This document shows positions 27,253-36,740 of a stretch of DNA of 64,000 bases, piece by piece. The notes below the pieces were generated by a model, which saw only the letters and a list, made by a program, of their open reading frames with translations, did no database searches and was not told the origin of the DNA. The stretch covers positions 1 through 64,000 of the forward strand of contig NZ_BAPT01000050.1 in the NCBI RefSeq assembly GCF_025995235.1, given 5' to 3'. Both the position numbers and the translations under genes were made by a program. The DNA is from Ameyamaea chiangmaiensis. GTDB lineage: Bacteria; Pseudomonadota; Alphaproteobacteria; Acetobacterales; Acetobacteraceae. The first letter of the stretch is position 1. Each line of letters begins with the position of its first letter.

Positions 27253-28197
27253 TCGTCGCACGTCGGTCGCGTGCGTGCCGGGGGCTGGTGCGTGCCTGGT
27301 TGCCCGACGGCGATCGGCTTTAGAAGTATTTTTCGAACGTCTTTGATTGGATCGTGCTGTTTTTCGACCTGCGTGTTCCCTTGGCGTTTCGTCGATAACC
27401 ACGCGCCTTGTCTGCATCGCGCGCGGTCTGGCGTATGTCGGTCCGTGGCATTCTGGCATACGTCCGTGTGTGGCGTGTACGTTTTCGGTGTAACATCGCC
27501 GATGAAATAACATGGTTTTATTACGCCGATGCATACTGTCATCACGCGACCGATCGAGTCTGTGGGCTTCTTTCAGCGCGCCAGATATTCCCTGTACGGC
27601 GCATAGGTTTTCGGATCTGTCTCTTGCGCGCATGACGATCGTCGGCGACGTGCGAACGCATGTATGGATGGTCGGTTCTGACGTCAAAGCGGGGAGGCGT
27701 CTCGGTCTCTCGCTGGAGTGGATTCGTCGATCGCTTCGGGAAAGTCGTGTCTTTCAAAGGAACATGACGACTCGATGTGCTGAGGTGCAGGCATTCTTGC
27801 GTCGCGCGGTCGTGGCTCGGCGCCGGATTGTTCGGATGGCGTGGTCCTGGGCACGCACTTTGGAAAAGACTTGTCGTGCACACCGTGAATCTGTCGGCGT
27901 GAGGCGTTCGAAGTTGACGCGTGTGCCTCGTTGGACGCGCGCAGTTTCACTGCGCTGGACGATGCGGCCTACGGATTTCGATTTCCACACGCAAATACCG
28001 ACGGGCCCACATGTCGTGCCTCCGACCGAGGCCCGACCCTCCAGCGGAGTGTAACGCGATCGGGCGAGGCCACTGTTCGGCCGTGACGTCCCTCCGGACA
28101 AAAGAGCCGCACCGGTTTCAGGCAGCGCCGTGCTGGTTGCCGATACGCTGACGAGCGTGGCGCGGCTGAGCGACGGCGCCGGGCACGCACGCCGTGT
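27253..28197. other. 945-bp gap without a supported gene, lower GC
   Basis: This long stretch lies between two convergent genes, where only a few dozen bases would be expected. It is visibly less GC-rich than its surroundings, and its short open frames lack third-position GC bias, family resemblance and ribosome binding sites. The longest, 27512-28054 (+), is Arg/Trp-rich and looks random. I see no tRNA, rRNA or transposase signature. It could be a decayed gene, a recent insertion or an unrecognised RNA. Confidence 0.5.
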
Positions 28198-30156
28198 TCA
28201 GTGCAGTGTGGTCCGCTGGCTGACCAACTGCCGCTCGGCTGTGAACGCGGGCCACTCGCCGCGCCCCAGCGCGCTGAGCGACGGCGTAGGTAGTGCCATC
28301 TTGCGCGCATAGATCCACAGATAGGTCAGCGCGTGATGGACATAGTCGCGGGTCTCCGCGCCGGGCAGCGTCTCGATGAACAGCAGCGGGTCGTCCGTCG
28401 TCATCGGGTTATCGTGCGTCAGCATGCCCGGGCCGGCGTTGTAGCTGGCCAGCACGCGGATCAGGTCTCCGCCCTCCGCTGACGTCCCGCCTGCGTGGGA
28501 CAGCCGCGCGAGATACAGCACATAGAGCTGCCCGATCTCGAGGTTCAGCGCCGGGTTCTGCAGGCTGGCCGAAGCCGCAGTGGGTCCCGCGCCGTCGCGG
28601 CTGACGAAGTCGGCGGTGGCGGGCATCAGCTGCATCAGGCCGTGCGCACCAGCGCCGGAGGCCGCGTGCGGGTCGAAGTTCGATTCGATCCGCGTCAGGG
28701 CATAGACCAGAGCCGGGTCCATGCGGAACCCGTGATGGGGCGACAGGCGTGGCATCGGTGCGTCGGCCGCGTCGATCGGCTGACCGCTGCGCGCGACCAG
28801 AATCGTGTCGAGCTGCTGCGCCAGTGCGTCAAGCCCGGCGGCGGCGCTCACCAGTTGCACCGACCGGCACAACGCGGCGTTGGATTGGATGTCAGACCAC
28901 AGGAACCGGATCAGGGCTTCGGCGCGCTCCGTCTCGCCGACCTGCAGCAAAGCGAACAGGCGGCGTCCCTGCGGCATGGCCTGAACCGCTTCCACGTCGA
29001 TTTCGCCCAGCACGGGTGTGCCCGGGCTCAGGCGCAGACGCATGTCCGCTTCGGCGACGCCGGTCGGAGGCTGAGGCGTGTCGTCCTCGCGCGGGCGTCG
29101 TGCATGGGGCGCCGTGCGTGCGAGGATTTCGCCGGCCAGCATGCCGTAAAAACTGTGTGGAGCCGCAGCGGCACGATGCAGCCATGGCTCATAAGCCGCC
29201 ACGTCCCCGATCCGTTCATGCGCCCGCGCGGCCCAGAAGGCGGCGGCGGCCAGAATGGCGGGTGTGGTCAGGGGCGCACGGGACGCGGCCTCGAACAGGG
29301 GAAGGGCCATGTCGGCACGGCCGTCCTGCCATGCGGCCAGACCGGCGACGTAGCTCGCCAGACCCAGGCGCTCGCCCGACTGGCTGACGGCGGACTGCGC
29401 GATATCGCGGGCACGGGCGCTTTCGCCCGCGCCGAGCAGCGTCAGGGCGATCTCCGCCCGCAACTGTGCCGCGTAGAGCGGCGTCATGCCCGGTGTGGAG
29501 GCGATCAGACGAAGGGCACTGCGCGCACCCTTGACGCCAGATCCGGCGCGCTCCCGGACCGTGCGGTCCAGAAGAACGTTGCGCACGATCCCAAGCCCGG
29601 CCGCGCTTTCGTCGTCGCGCAGCAGGCTGGCGCGGGTCGTGTCCGTATCGGGGGCCAGCGGCGTCCCGTGAGACGGCACGGTAGGCATGGGGGTGCCGTG
29701 CGGAGCCGTCGCGAGGGCGAGGCCCCGGATGGCGGCGGCGTCGGGCAACGCGGAATAGGTGTGCAGCCAGAGGCGCAACTGGCCAGGGGTCGGATGAAAA
29801 CCGGCATTGAGATAGCGGTCGGCCAGCAGGTCGGCCAGCAGCGTGTCATCGCCCAGACGGGTGGTCGCCTCGACGGCATCCTGGAACTGACCGGCGCGCT
29901 GAAGCCTGAAAATACGACGGACCAGTGCCGCGTCCTCGGCCGACAACGGGCGCGGCAACGCCACCGCGCCGCCGTCGCGCGGTGCGAAGCGGGGCATGGC
30001 GAAGGCCGTTTCCTCGTTGCGGTCGGGTCCACCCTGCGGTCCTGTCTGCGGCGTCTGGGCGCGCAGGCTGGTCGCTGTCGCACCGGCCAAAAATGCCGCC
30101 CCTGCGAGGAACGCGCGGGCGCTGAACCGGTGGGGGCTGTGCAATATCCCTCTCAT
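28198..30156 (-). CDS. Soluble lytic murein transglycosylase (Slt type)
   Basis: A 652-residue periplasmic enzyme that cleaves peptidoglycan glycan strands and leaves 1,6-anhydroMurNAc ends. A signal peptide (about 1-33) precedes a long alpha-helical superhelix region typical of Slt70. The C-terminal SLT domain (about 475-600) has LVYALTRIESNFDPHAASG with the catalytic Glu at about 491, GAHGLMQLMPATA and LASYNAGPG. ATG 30156 was chosen for the signal peptide; no good Shine-Dalgarno is seen. It is downstream of the UDG gene on the same strand with a hairpin between them, and is convergent with the CNNM gene across the 945-bp gap. Confidence 0.92.
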   Translation of the reverse strand: MRGILHSPHRFSARAFLAGAAFLAGATATSLRAQTPQTGPQGGPDRNEETAFAMPRFAPRDGGAVALPRPLSAEDAALVRRIFRLQRAGQFQDAVEATTRLGDDTLLADLLADRYLNAGFHPTPGQLRLWLHTYSALPDAAAIRGLALATAPHGTPMPTVPSHGTPLAPDTDTTRASLLRDDESAAGLGIVRNVLLDRTVRERAGSGVKGARSALRLIASTPGMTPLYAAQLRAEIALTLLGAGESARARDIAQSAVSQSGERLGLASYVAGLAAWQDGRADMALPLFEAASRAPLTTPAILAAAAFWAARAHERIGDVAAYEPWLHRAAAAPHSFYGMLAGEILARTAPHARRPREDDTPQPPTGVAEADMRLRLSPGTPVLGEIDVEAVQAMPQGRRLFALLQVGETERAEALIRFLWSDIQSNAALCRSVQLVSAAAGLDALAQQLDTILVARSGQPIDAADAPMPRLSPHHGFRMDPALVYALTRIESNFDPHAASGAGAHGLMQLMPATADFVSRDGAGPTAASASLQNPALNLEIGQLYVLYLARLSHAGGTSAEGGDLIRVLASYNAGPGMLTHDNPMTTDDPLLFIETLPGAETRDYVHHALTYLWIYARKMALPTPSLSALGRGEWPAFTAERQLVSQRTTLH

Positions 30157-30268
30157 TGGCGGGGGGACTTATGCCCTTTGATGCAGGATGGCAAGCCCTG
30201 CGTGAGCACCGATCGTGTGTCTCAGTGTAATCATGGCTGTTTTTCTTATGTAAAACCGCTGGATAATG

Positions 30269-30294
30269 GTCGCGCGGAAAAGTTCCCGCGCGAC
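30269..30294. terminator. Hairpin between UDG and slt genes
   Basis: Perfect 9-bp arms GTCGCGCGG / CCGCGCGAC with an 8-nt loop, 35 bp past the end of the UDG gene. No run of U follows on the minus strand, so it may be a transcript-stabilising hairpin or a weak terminator rather than a strong intrinsic one. Confidence 0.4.
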
Positions 30295-30329
30295 TTCTCA
30301 TCGAGCCATGACGGCGGTTCTCGTCAATA

Positions 30330-31124
30330 TTATGTCATTTCCTTGTCCAGTTCAGCGCGTAACCTCAGCAGGTCCTGCCAGGACTCGCGCCGTGCCGCCG
30401 GGCTTGCCGCAAACTGCCCTGGATGGCGCATGACCAGCGCCTGCACCGGGGTGTCGCCGCCGGCGTCGAGCGCATGCCAACGTCCGCGCAGACGTGCCGG
30501 GGTGTCGTCCAACAGGACCCGTGCGGGCAGCGCGCCCATGACCACCAGCCTGCGGGGCGCCAACAGCACGATCGCGCGCCGCAGGAACGGCAGGCAGAGC
30601 CGCAGCTCGATGTCGCTCGGCGGTCGTCCGCCCGGCGGCCGCCAGGGCACCACGGGCGCGTAGCTGAACGCCTCGAGACCGATGGTCTGGAACATGCGGC
30701 GCGTTAGCGCGCCGATCGGCCCGTCCAGCAGCTGTCCGGTTCGGTCTTCCTCGGCCTCCGGGGCTTCGCCGACTACCATGACCGGCGCGCCATGGGCCCC
30801 GGTCGGCGCGAGCGTATGCGTGGCCGTCTGTCGTAGAGCGCAGCCGTCAAAGTCGCGTAATGCCGCGCCCAGCGCCTCGATCGTCGCGCAACCGGCCGCG
30901 CGCCGAAGGGCATCCCCGGCCAGACTGTCGGTCGTGGGCGTCGGGCGGAGGGAGGCCGCCTTCGGGGTGCGTGCCTGGGGGGGGAGGGGCGAAGTTGCGT
31001 CGGGGACGACAGGCGGGGCGGCGTGCACCTCGGCGGCCTGGAGCCGATCGTGCGGCTGATCGTCCAGAGCAGTGTCCACACCCCAGTCGAGGTAGAGCGA
31101 CAGCAGGGCGAGGGCGTCGGCCAT
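30330..31124 (-). CDS. Uracil-DNA glycosylase, family 4-like, with degenerate motifs
   Basis: A 264-residue protein with the family-4 uracil-DNA glycosylase fold, which excises uracil from DNA. An N-terminal Ala/Pro-rich region (about 1-95) is followed by the UDG domain. Of the four Fe-S cysteines usual in family 4, two positions are changed. The first pair reads FDGC instead of CxxC, and the KCRPP motif reads PWRPP; the Cys in RLCLPF is kept. Motif A reads GEAPEAEED (Gly to Glu), and the uracil-stacking GRPFVG reads GQLLDG. The C-terminal His motif is present as RHPGQF. I recall related W-containing proteins in other alphaproteobacteria. Activity is uncertain. Confidence 0.75.
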   Translation of the reverse strand: MADALALLSLYLDWGVDTALDDQPHDRLQAAEVHAAPPVVPDATSPLPPQARTPKAASLRPTPTTDSLAGDALRRAAGCATIEALGAALRDFDGCALRQTATHTLAPTGAHGAPVMVVGEAPEAEEDRTGQLLDGPIGALTRRMFQTIGLEAFSYAPVVPWRPPGGRPPSDIELRLCLPFLRRAIVLLAPRRLVVMGALPARVLLDDTPARLRGRWHALDAGGDTPVQALVMRHPGQFAASPAARRESWQDLLRLRAELDKEMT

Positions 31125-31216
31125 GAACGGGGTGCTCTGCTTTTCCAGGCTGATGTCTGTGACGGTCGGCGCGACGGATTTCCCTCGGCCGCGTGATGGG
31201 ATAGGCTGGCCCCATT

Positions 31217-32989
31217 ATGCAGCTTCGCCCCGTTCTGCACAGGGTCGTTCTCCGGTCCATCCGGGGGGCGACGGTTTTCCCCGCCGGACGGGCGCGGCCG
31301 GCGGTGCTTGCCATGGCCGTGCTGGCGATGCTGGGCGCCGCGCCGCGCGGCGTCCGGGCCGACGCGCCGTCGTCGGTCGGGCCGGATGCGGGACCGGACT
31401 CCGGCGCGTTTCTGGTCGGGACCGTCGCGACGCTGCTCAATGACGACGGGACGGCGGCGGAGGGCTATGGCGCGGCCCTGTCGGCGGACCCGGGGAACGA
31501 GGTCCTGCGTCATGGGGCCTTCTATCATGCCCTGCTGGCGGGATCAGCCGATCTTGCCGAGCGCGCCGATCCGCAAGGAAGCGGCCTTGCAGCCTATGTC
31601 CGTGGCAACGCGGCCCTGCGCGCCGGACAGTGGGCGTCGGCGCGGGCCGCCTACGACTCCGCGCCGGCCGACCGTGTCGGCGCCCTTTTGCGTCCCTTGC
31701 TGGTCGCCTGGACCCTGGCCGGTGCCGGACAGACCGATCAGGCTCTGGCCATGCTGGGGGCCGGGGGCGGCTTCTTCATGGTCGAGGAGCGCGGGCTGAT
31801 TGCGATGATGGCGGGCCGGGACGCCCAGGCGGGCGAGGCTTTGCGCGCGGCATCGGCCATGGAGCACGGCGGCGACCTGCTGATGGCGCTTGCCTACGGT
31901 CACTGGCTCCAGAGGCACGGCCAGATCGCGCAGGCCCGCGCGCTGGTGCACCGGGCCGTCTCCGACGCGCCGGCCATGGCACTGGCGGAGTCGACACTGG
32001 ACGCCGGGCTGGCGCGGCCACTGGTGTCGTCGGCGCGCGAAGGCGCGGCTTTGGACTATGTTCTGGCGGCGATCGTCGCCAGCGAGCAACTGACGCTGCT
32101 GGCGGGACAGCCGGACACCGTTACCCATCAGGTGCGCGATCTGGAGCGCGTGCTGCTGCGTCTGGCGCTCCAGCTTCAGCCCGACCAGCCGATGGCGCGA
32201 CTGCTTCTGGCCGAAATCCTGCAGGCCAACCAGCAGTTCGACGCGGCACGCGCGGTCATCGGGCGGATTGATCCCTCGGCGCCGATGGCGCCGCTGCTGC
32301 GTTACCGGCTGGTCCTGATCGAGGCGGCCAGCGGACGGATCGACGAGGCACGGCGCGAGCTCGGCGCCCTGTTGCGCGCGCAGCCCGACCAGCCCGCCCT
32401 GCTGCGGTTGATGGGGGACCTGCTGGCATCGAGCGGCCATCCGTCGGAGGCGGTGCGGGTGTATGACCGGCTGCTGGCGGCCAGCGGGGCACCGGACTGG
32501 TCGCTTCTGCTGTCGCGCGCGATGGCGCGGGATCAGTCCGGGGACTGGACGGGGGCGCGCGGCGACCTGGAGCGCGCGGTGGTGCTGGCGCCCGATCAGC
32601 CGGACCTGCTGAACTATCTCGGCTATTCCCTTGTGCAACGGCACGAGGACCTGCCGCGTGCGCGCACGCTGCTGGTCCATGCGCTGGACCTGGCCCCGCA
32701 TGACGCGGCCATTCGCGACAGCGTCGGCTGGGCCGTTTTCCGCGACGGCGATCCCGTAACGGCGCTTGGCTATCTTCAGGCGGCGGCGGAGAAGACGCCG
32801 CTGGACCCGGCCGTCAACTATCACCTCGGCGAGGTTTATCTGGCGCTCGGCCGCCGGCCCGAGGCGATTGACGAATTCGATCGCGCCCTGCACCTCAACC
32901 CCGAGCCCTCGGACCGACAGGCGATCCGCCGCGCCCTCGACCGGCTCGGCCCCGCCGTCGCCGGGCGCACGCCGTCCGTGCCGCGATGA
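31217..32989 (+). CDS. TPR-repeat protein, probably envelope-located
   Basis: A 590-residue protein with a hydrophobic N-terminal segment (about 30-48, LAMAVLAMLGAAPRG), likely a signal peptide or anchor, followed by repeated alpha-helical tetratricopeptide units. The best repeats are C-terminal: DQPDLLNYLGYSLVQR, AAIRDSVGWAVFRDGD and PAVNYHLGEVYLALGRRPEA. TPR proteins act as scaffolds; no enzymatic domain is seen. ATG 31217 is divergent from the UDG gene (92 bp between starts). ispE follows after 34 bp in the same direction, so the two are probably co-transcribed, although a functional link is not evident. Confidence 0.8.
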   Translation: MQLRPVLHRVVLRSIRGATVFPAGRARPAVLAMAVLAMLGAAPRGVRADAPSSVGPDAGPDSGAFLVGTVATLLNDDGTAAEGYGAALSADPGNEVLRHGAFYHALLAGSADLAERADPQGSGLAAYVRGNAALRAGQWASARAAYDSAPADRVGALLRPLLVAWTLAGAGQTDQALAMLGAGGGFFMVEERGLIAMMAGRDAQAGEALRAASAMEHGGDLLMALAYGHWLQRHGQIAQARALVHRAVSDAPAMALAESTLDAGLARPLVSSAREGAALDYVLAAIVASEQLTLLAGQPDTVTHQVRDLERVLLRLALQLQPDQPMARLLLAEILQANQQFDAARAVIGRIDPSAPMAPLLRYRLVLIEAASGRIDEARRELGALLRAQPDQPALLRLMGDLLASSGHPSEAVRVYDRLLAASGAPDWSLLLSRAMARDQSGDWTGARGDLERAVVLAPDQPDLLNYLGYSLVQRHEDLPRARTLLVHALDLAPHDAAIRDSVGWAVFRDGDPVTALGYLQAAAEKTPLDPAVNYHLGEVYLALGRRPEAIDEFDRALHLNPEPSDRQAIRRALDRLGPAVAGRTPSVPR

Positions 32990-33023
32990 GCGGCCGCCCC
33001 ACCCCCCGACCCACAGGATCATC

Positions 33024-33932
33024 GTGACACCCTTGCAGGATCAGGCCCGCGCCAAGATCAATCTCTATCTGCATGTGACCGGCCGCCGGGCCGACGGCTA
33101 TCACCTGCTGGACAGTCTGGCGGTCTTCGCCGACGCGGCCGACGGCCTGCGGGCCACGCCGGGCCACGGCGCGGCGGCGGGGGCCACTCTGGTCATCGAC
33201 GGGCCGTTCGGCGCCGGGCTGCGCGCCGATGAGCAGACGAACCTGATCCTGCGCGCCGCCGCCGCCGTCGCGGGCGCGGTCTCCGACACGGAACGGGCGC
33301 GTTTCGCGTCGGTGGCCATGACCCTGGAGAAAAACCTGCCTGTCGCGTCGGGCATCGGCGGCGGTTCGGCCGACGCGGCCGCCGCGCTGCGTCTGCTGCG
33401 GCGGCTGTGGCGGCCATCGCTGTCGGACGGGGCGTGGCATGCGATCGCCACCGGCCTCGGGGCCGATGTGCCGGTCTGTCTGGATGGAGTGCCCACGCGG
33501 ATGCGCGGCATCGGCGAGGTGCTCAGCCCCGGGCCGACGCTGCCCCCGTGCGCGATGGTCCTGGTCAATTGCGGCGAATCCGTCTCCACCCCGGCCGTGT
33601 TCCGCGCCCGCGCCCCGGTCTTCACGCCCGAGGCCACGCTGCCGGACCGGTGGGACGATCTGGGCAGCATGGTCGCGGACCTCGCGCGCCTGACCAACGA
33701 CCTGCAGGACGCCGCCGTGCGCCTGTGTCCGTCGATCCGCACCGTGCTGGAGGCGCTCGAATCCCGGCCGGAGGTGCGGCTGGCGCGCATGAGCGGTTCC
33801 GGGGCCACCTGTTTTGCCCTGTGCGACACGGTCGAGGACGCCCGCGCCGTGGCGGCCCATCTGTCCGGCATGACGGGCTGGTGGGTGTGGGCGGGCGGTC
33901 TGGCGGAGGCACCGCGCCGGCCGGCCGCCTGA
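33024..33932 (+). CDS. ispE: 4-diphosphocytidyl-2-C-methyl-D-erythritol kinase
   Basis: A 302-residue GHMP kinase that phosphorylates CDP-methylerythritol in the MEP isoprenoid pathway, downstream of Dxs. Motifs: ARAKINLYLHVTGRRADGYH at the N-terminus, the ATP loop PVASGIGGGSADAAAAL (about 107-123) and RMSGSGATCFAL near the C-terminus. The start is GTG 33024 with AGGAT upstream; there is no in-frame ATG before the conserved N-terminus, and an ATG at 32986 is out of frame. With dxs at 22-24 kb this makes two MEP enzymes in the window, though in separate transcription units. Confidence 0.94.
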   Translation: MTPLQDQARAKINLYLHVTGRRADGYHLLDSLAVFADAADGLRATPGHGAAAGATLVIDGPFGAGLRADEQTNLILRAAAAVAGAVSDTERARFASVAMTLEKNLPVASGIGGGSADAAAALRLLRRLWRPSLSDGAWHAIATGLGADVPVCLDGVPTRMRGIGEVLSPGPTLPPCAMVLVNCGESVSTPAVFRARAPVFTPEATLPDRWDDLGSMVADLARLTNDLQDAAVRLCPSIRTVLEALESRPEVRLARMSGSGATCFALCDTVEDARAVAAHLSGMTGWWVWAGGLAEAPRRPAA

Positions 33933-34083
33933 CCCCGGACCGTCGCCTCTTGCACATCGCACACGATGCCATGATCTTGAGGGCAAAGGTGGGCGGCGCT
34001 GTTCGCGACCCTGGTCTGAATCTATGCCGATATCTGTCCCCGGAGTGCGGTCGCCGTATTCCTTCCAGCCCGGAGTTCCGTCC

Positions 34084-34476
34084 ATGAGCGCGCGAATGCA
34101 GGTCAATCCGAGCAGCGACGGGCAAGGCGCCGTGCTGCAGTTCCTCGAGGGCAGCGGGATCGAGGGGGAAATTCCGCTGTCGCTCGACCAGTTGAGCCAG
34201 TTGATCGAATCCCTGGGGAGGGTGCGGACGGCGCTGGTGGCGAACCACCCGGTGCCCCCGATCCAGGGAGCCACCTTCCAGCCGGTCCTGAGCACACGAT
34301 GGGCGCTTCAGCCCGAAGCGCTGACGGAGGGATCGCTGTTTGCCTATCAGCATCCCGCCTACGGCCCCGTGGGGCTGGTTCTGTCGCCCGACGATGCCGA
34401 GCAGATCATCAAGGGCCTTCAGCGTCATCGCGCGATGATGCATCACAGCCCGAACACGCCCTCGCGGCCCAGCTGA
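34084..34476 (+). CDS. Hypothetical protein
   Basis: A 130-residue cytoplasmic protein that I do not recognise. It has no signal peptide or membrane segment, and is mildly acidic with a mixed alpha/beta look: IPLSLDQLSQLIESLGRV and LSPDDAEQIIKGLQRH may be helices, and GSLFAYQHPAYGPVGLVL a strand pair. The codon usage matches its neighbours, so it is probably real. ATG 34084 has GGAG about 10 nt upstream; the in-frame ATG at 34024 has no ribosome binding site. It lies 150 bp after ispE and is convergent with the hydrolase gene. Confidence 0.6.
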   Translation: MSARMQVNPSSDGQGAVLQFLEGSGIEGEIPLSLDQLSQLIESLGRVRTALVANHPVPPIQGATFQPVLSTRWALQPEALTEGSLFAYQHPAYGPVGLVLSPDDAEQIIKGLQRHRAMMHHSPNTPSRPS

Positions 34477-34492
34477 TCCGCATCCGGCGTTA

Positions 34493-35308
34493 TCACCCGT
34501 AGCGCGTCAGGACCGACACCACCTGATCGGGATTGGCGATCTCCGCGTCGTGGGGCACCGGCAACGTGTCGTGCGTCCAGTGGCTTTGCGCGCGGGCGCG
34601 CTGCCGGCTCGGCTCGATCGACGGGGCGGGCGGTCCTTCGTATGCGACATACGCAACCGGTAGTCCCGCGCCGATCGGTGCGGTCAGGCGCACGGGTGTG
34701 TCGTACGTACCAAGCGGGTGCGGGCGGAGATGGGCAATGAACCAGTCGCGCATCGGATGATCGGCGGGTAGGGGCACCGCGGACGCGTCGGGCACGGGGA
34801 ACGCGACACCCCCGCCGTTTGTGGCGGCCGCCCGCCGCCGCAGGTCCGCCATGCCGGGCGGCAGCAGGTCGAACCCGGTTTCGCCGTCGCGGGGCAGAAG
34901 CGCGTCGAGATAGATCAGCCGTCGCAGGCGCGCGCGACGCCGGTCGGCGACCCCGGTCGCGACCATGCCGCCGTAGGAATGGGCAACGAGGGTGACGTTC
35001 GTCAGGTCGTTGGTGTCCAGAACGTTGCAGATGTCTTCGATATGCGTGTCGATCGTGATCTGCGCGGACAGTAGATGGCTGCGCTCGCCCAGGCCCGTCA
35101 GGGTCGGCGTGTGCACTTCGTGTCCCAGTCGGCGGAGCATGGGTGCGACGACGCGCCAGACCCACCCGCCGCCGAACATCCCGTGCACCAGCACGAATGT
35201 GCGCGTGGCGCCCTGCGTCGCGGGTTGGTCGGCCGCAGCCGGAAGAACCAGTCCCAGCGGCGAGGCCCCCAGGGCCTGAAGAAGGGTGCGGCGTGGCGTG
35301 TGCGGCAT
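34493..35308 (-). CDS. Exported alpha/beta hydrolase
   Basis: A 271-residue alpha/beta-hydrolase-fold protein. The N-terminus RRTLLQALGAS followed by a hydrophobic stretch looks like a Tat-type or ordinary signal, so it is probably periplasmic. Core motifs: LVHGMFGGGWVW (oxyanion region, about 40-51), the nucleophile elbow VAHSYGGM (catalytic Ser) and a C-terminal region with NPDQVVSVL. It resembles the esterase/salicylate-esterase-like group. The substrate is unknown. It is convergent with the hypothetical gene (16 bp between stops) and lies 90 bp downstream of the MFS gene on the same strand. Confidence 0.8.
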   Translation of the reverse strand: MPHTPRRTLLQALGASPLGLVLPAAADQPATQGATRTFVLVHGMFGGGWVWRVVAPMLRRLGHEVHTPTLTGLGERSHLLSAQITIDTHIEDICNVLDTNDLTNVTLVAHSYGGMVATGVADRRRARLRRLIYLDALLPRDGETGFDLLPPGMADLRRRAAATNGGGVAFPVPDASAVPLPADHPMRDWFIAHLRPHPLGTYDTPVRLTAPIGAGLPVAYVAYEGPPAPSIEPSRQRARAQSHWTHDTLPVPHDAEIANPDQVVSVLTRYG

Positions 35309-35398
35309 GTGTCAGGTGATCCGGCTTTGAAAAAAGTCAGTGCTGACAGTGCTGGACGCAGGACAGGGACGGAAATGATATCGCGGTGACGTGCGGCC

Positions 35399-36550
35399 TT
35401 AGTGCCCGACGCGCAGCAGGCGCCCACAGAGCCCGACCCCGGCCATCCCGCCTGCCAGCAGGACCAGCGCCGCGTCCAGACTGGTGCCCTGCGCCACGAA
35501 GCCGACAAGGGCTGGCCCCAGCAGTTCGCCTGCGCTGCCCAGTGTCGTGACCGCCGGAACCGCGGCGTGCCCGGGCATCGCCGTCTGCCGTCCGGCGGCA
35601 GAATAGAGCACCGGCACGATGTTCGCGCAGCCGGCCCCGGTCAGGGCAAAGCCTGCCAGGGACACCGGCACGGACGGGATCAGCGCGACCAGCAGCAGTC
35701 CGGCGGCCGCCACGATGCCGCCCAGCGCGACCACCCGCCGCATGCCCAGACGCGTGACGAGCCGGTTGCCGCAGAGGCGCCCCAGCGTCATGGCGATGGC
35801 AAACAGGGCATAGCCGACGCCCGCATGCCGCGCGTCCAGACCCCGGCGGGTGTTGAGAAACACGCCGCTCCAGTCGAGTACCGCGCCTTCAGTCAGAAAC
35901 GCGACGGCGCACAGCGCCCCGATCAGAATGACGATGCCATGCGGTATCACGAATGCGGGGCCCGGATGGTCCGCCCCGAACGGCAGCATCCCGGCGACGA
36001 AGGCCACCACCACCAGCATCAGCCCCCCGATGGTCAACAGGTCGGCGGTCAGCGGCGACGCCCCAAGGCTCAGCAGTCCGCCCATCACGACGGCTCCAGC
36101 GATGCCCCCCATGCTGAAAAATCCATGGAATCCCGACATCATCGGGCGCCGGGCGGCCTGTTCGACAATGACGGCCTGAATGTTGACGACACAGTTCGCG
36201 ATTCCCAGCGCCGCCCCCATCAAGCCCAGCGCGATCACCAATGGCGGCAGCGCGCGTGCGCTGGCCAGAACCGGAAAGGCGGCGGCGACCACGGCCATGG
36301 CCGCCGCCACCACCGCGCGGCAGCCAAAGCGCGCGGCCAGCAGTCCCGACGCCGGCATGCCGGCCAGGGCTCCGAGGCCCACGCACAGCAGCAGGGCGCC
36401 CAGTGTCTTGTGGTCCAGATGGGCACGCATGCGCACGAACGGCACCAATACGCCCCACGCGGCAACAACCGCGCCCGTCACGAAAAACAGCGCCGACGTG
36501 CTGGCGCGCGCCCCGTGGCTGTGAGGCAGGGTGGAACGGTCGATCGGCAT
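35399..36550 (-). CDS. MFS transporter (fucose/FucP-like or YbjJ-like)
   Basis: A 383-residue major facilitator with about 12 membrane segments. N-terminal features include ALFFVTGAVVAAWGVLVPF, GALLLCVGLGALAGMPASGLLAARFG and SGFHGFFSMGGIAGAV; the second half includes VGYALFAIAMTLGRLCGNRL and GAGCANIVPVLYSAAG. This pattern resembles the YbjJ/inner-membrane MFS branch, whose substrate is unknown. The frame is open upstream, but ATG 36550 gives the usual short cytoplasmic tail. It is divergent from the small membrane protein and may be co-transcribed with the downstream alpha/beta hydrolase. Confidence 0.85.
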   Translation of the reverse strand: MPIDRSTLPHSHGARASTSALFFVTGAVVAAWGVLVPFVRMRAHLDHKTLGALLLCVGLGALAGMPASGLLAARFGCRAVVAAAMAVVAAAFPVLASARALPPLVIALGLMGAALGIANCVVNIQAVIVEQAARRPMMSGFHGFFSMGGIAGAVVMGGLLSLGASPLTADLLTIGGLMLVVVAFVAGMLPFGADHPGPAFVIPHGIVILIGALCAVAFLTEGAVLDWSGVFLNTRRGLDARHAGVGYALFAIAMTLGRLCGNRLVTRLGMRRVVALGGIVAAAGLLLVALIPSVPVSLAGFALTGAGCANIVPVLYSAAGRQTAMPGHAAVPAVTTLGSAGELLGPALVGFVAQGTSLDAALVLLAGGMAGVGLCGRLLRVGH

Positions 36551-36740
36551 GGCGGCGGGAACCCGGAGCAGCAGGACAGCCGCGTAACGTGGCGCCTGCC
36601 TTCGGGCGAACGCAAGCCCCACGCGCGTCGGTGCCGTGTGGGTGCGGAACCTGATGCGGGTCCTGGCGCTTATCCCTTTCGCGCTGTGGTGGTCGTTATC
36701 GCACGCCAAGCCTCGGGTGCAGATCGCCCCAAGGAGTCGG

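Noticed and set aside
27512..28054. A 180-codon plus-strand frame within the 945-bp gap
   Set aside because: No ribosome binding site, weak third-position GC bias and an Arg/Trp/Ser-rich random composition. Kept only as part of the unexplained gap.
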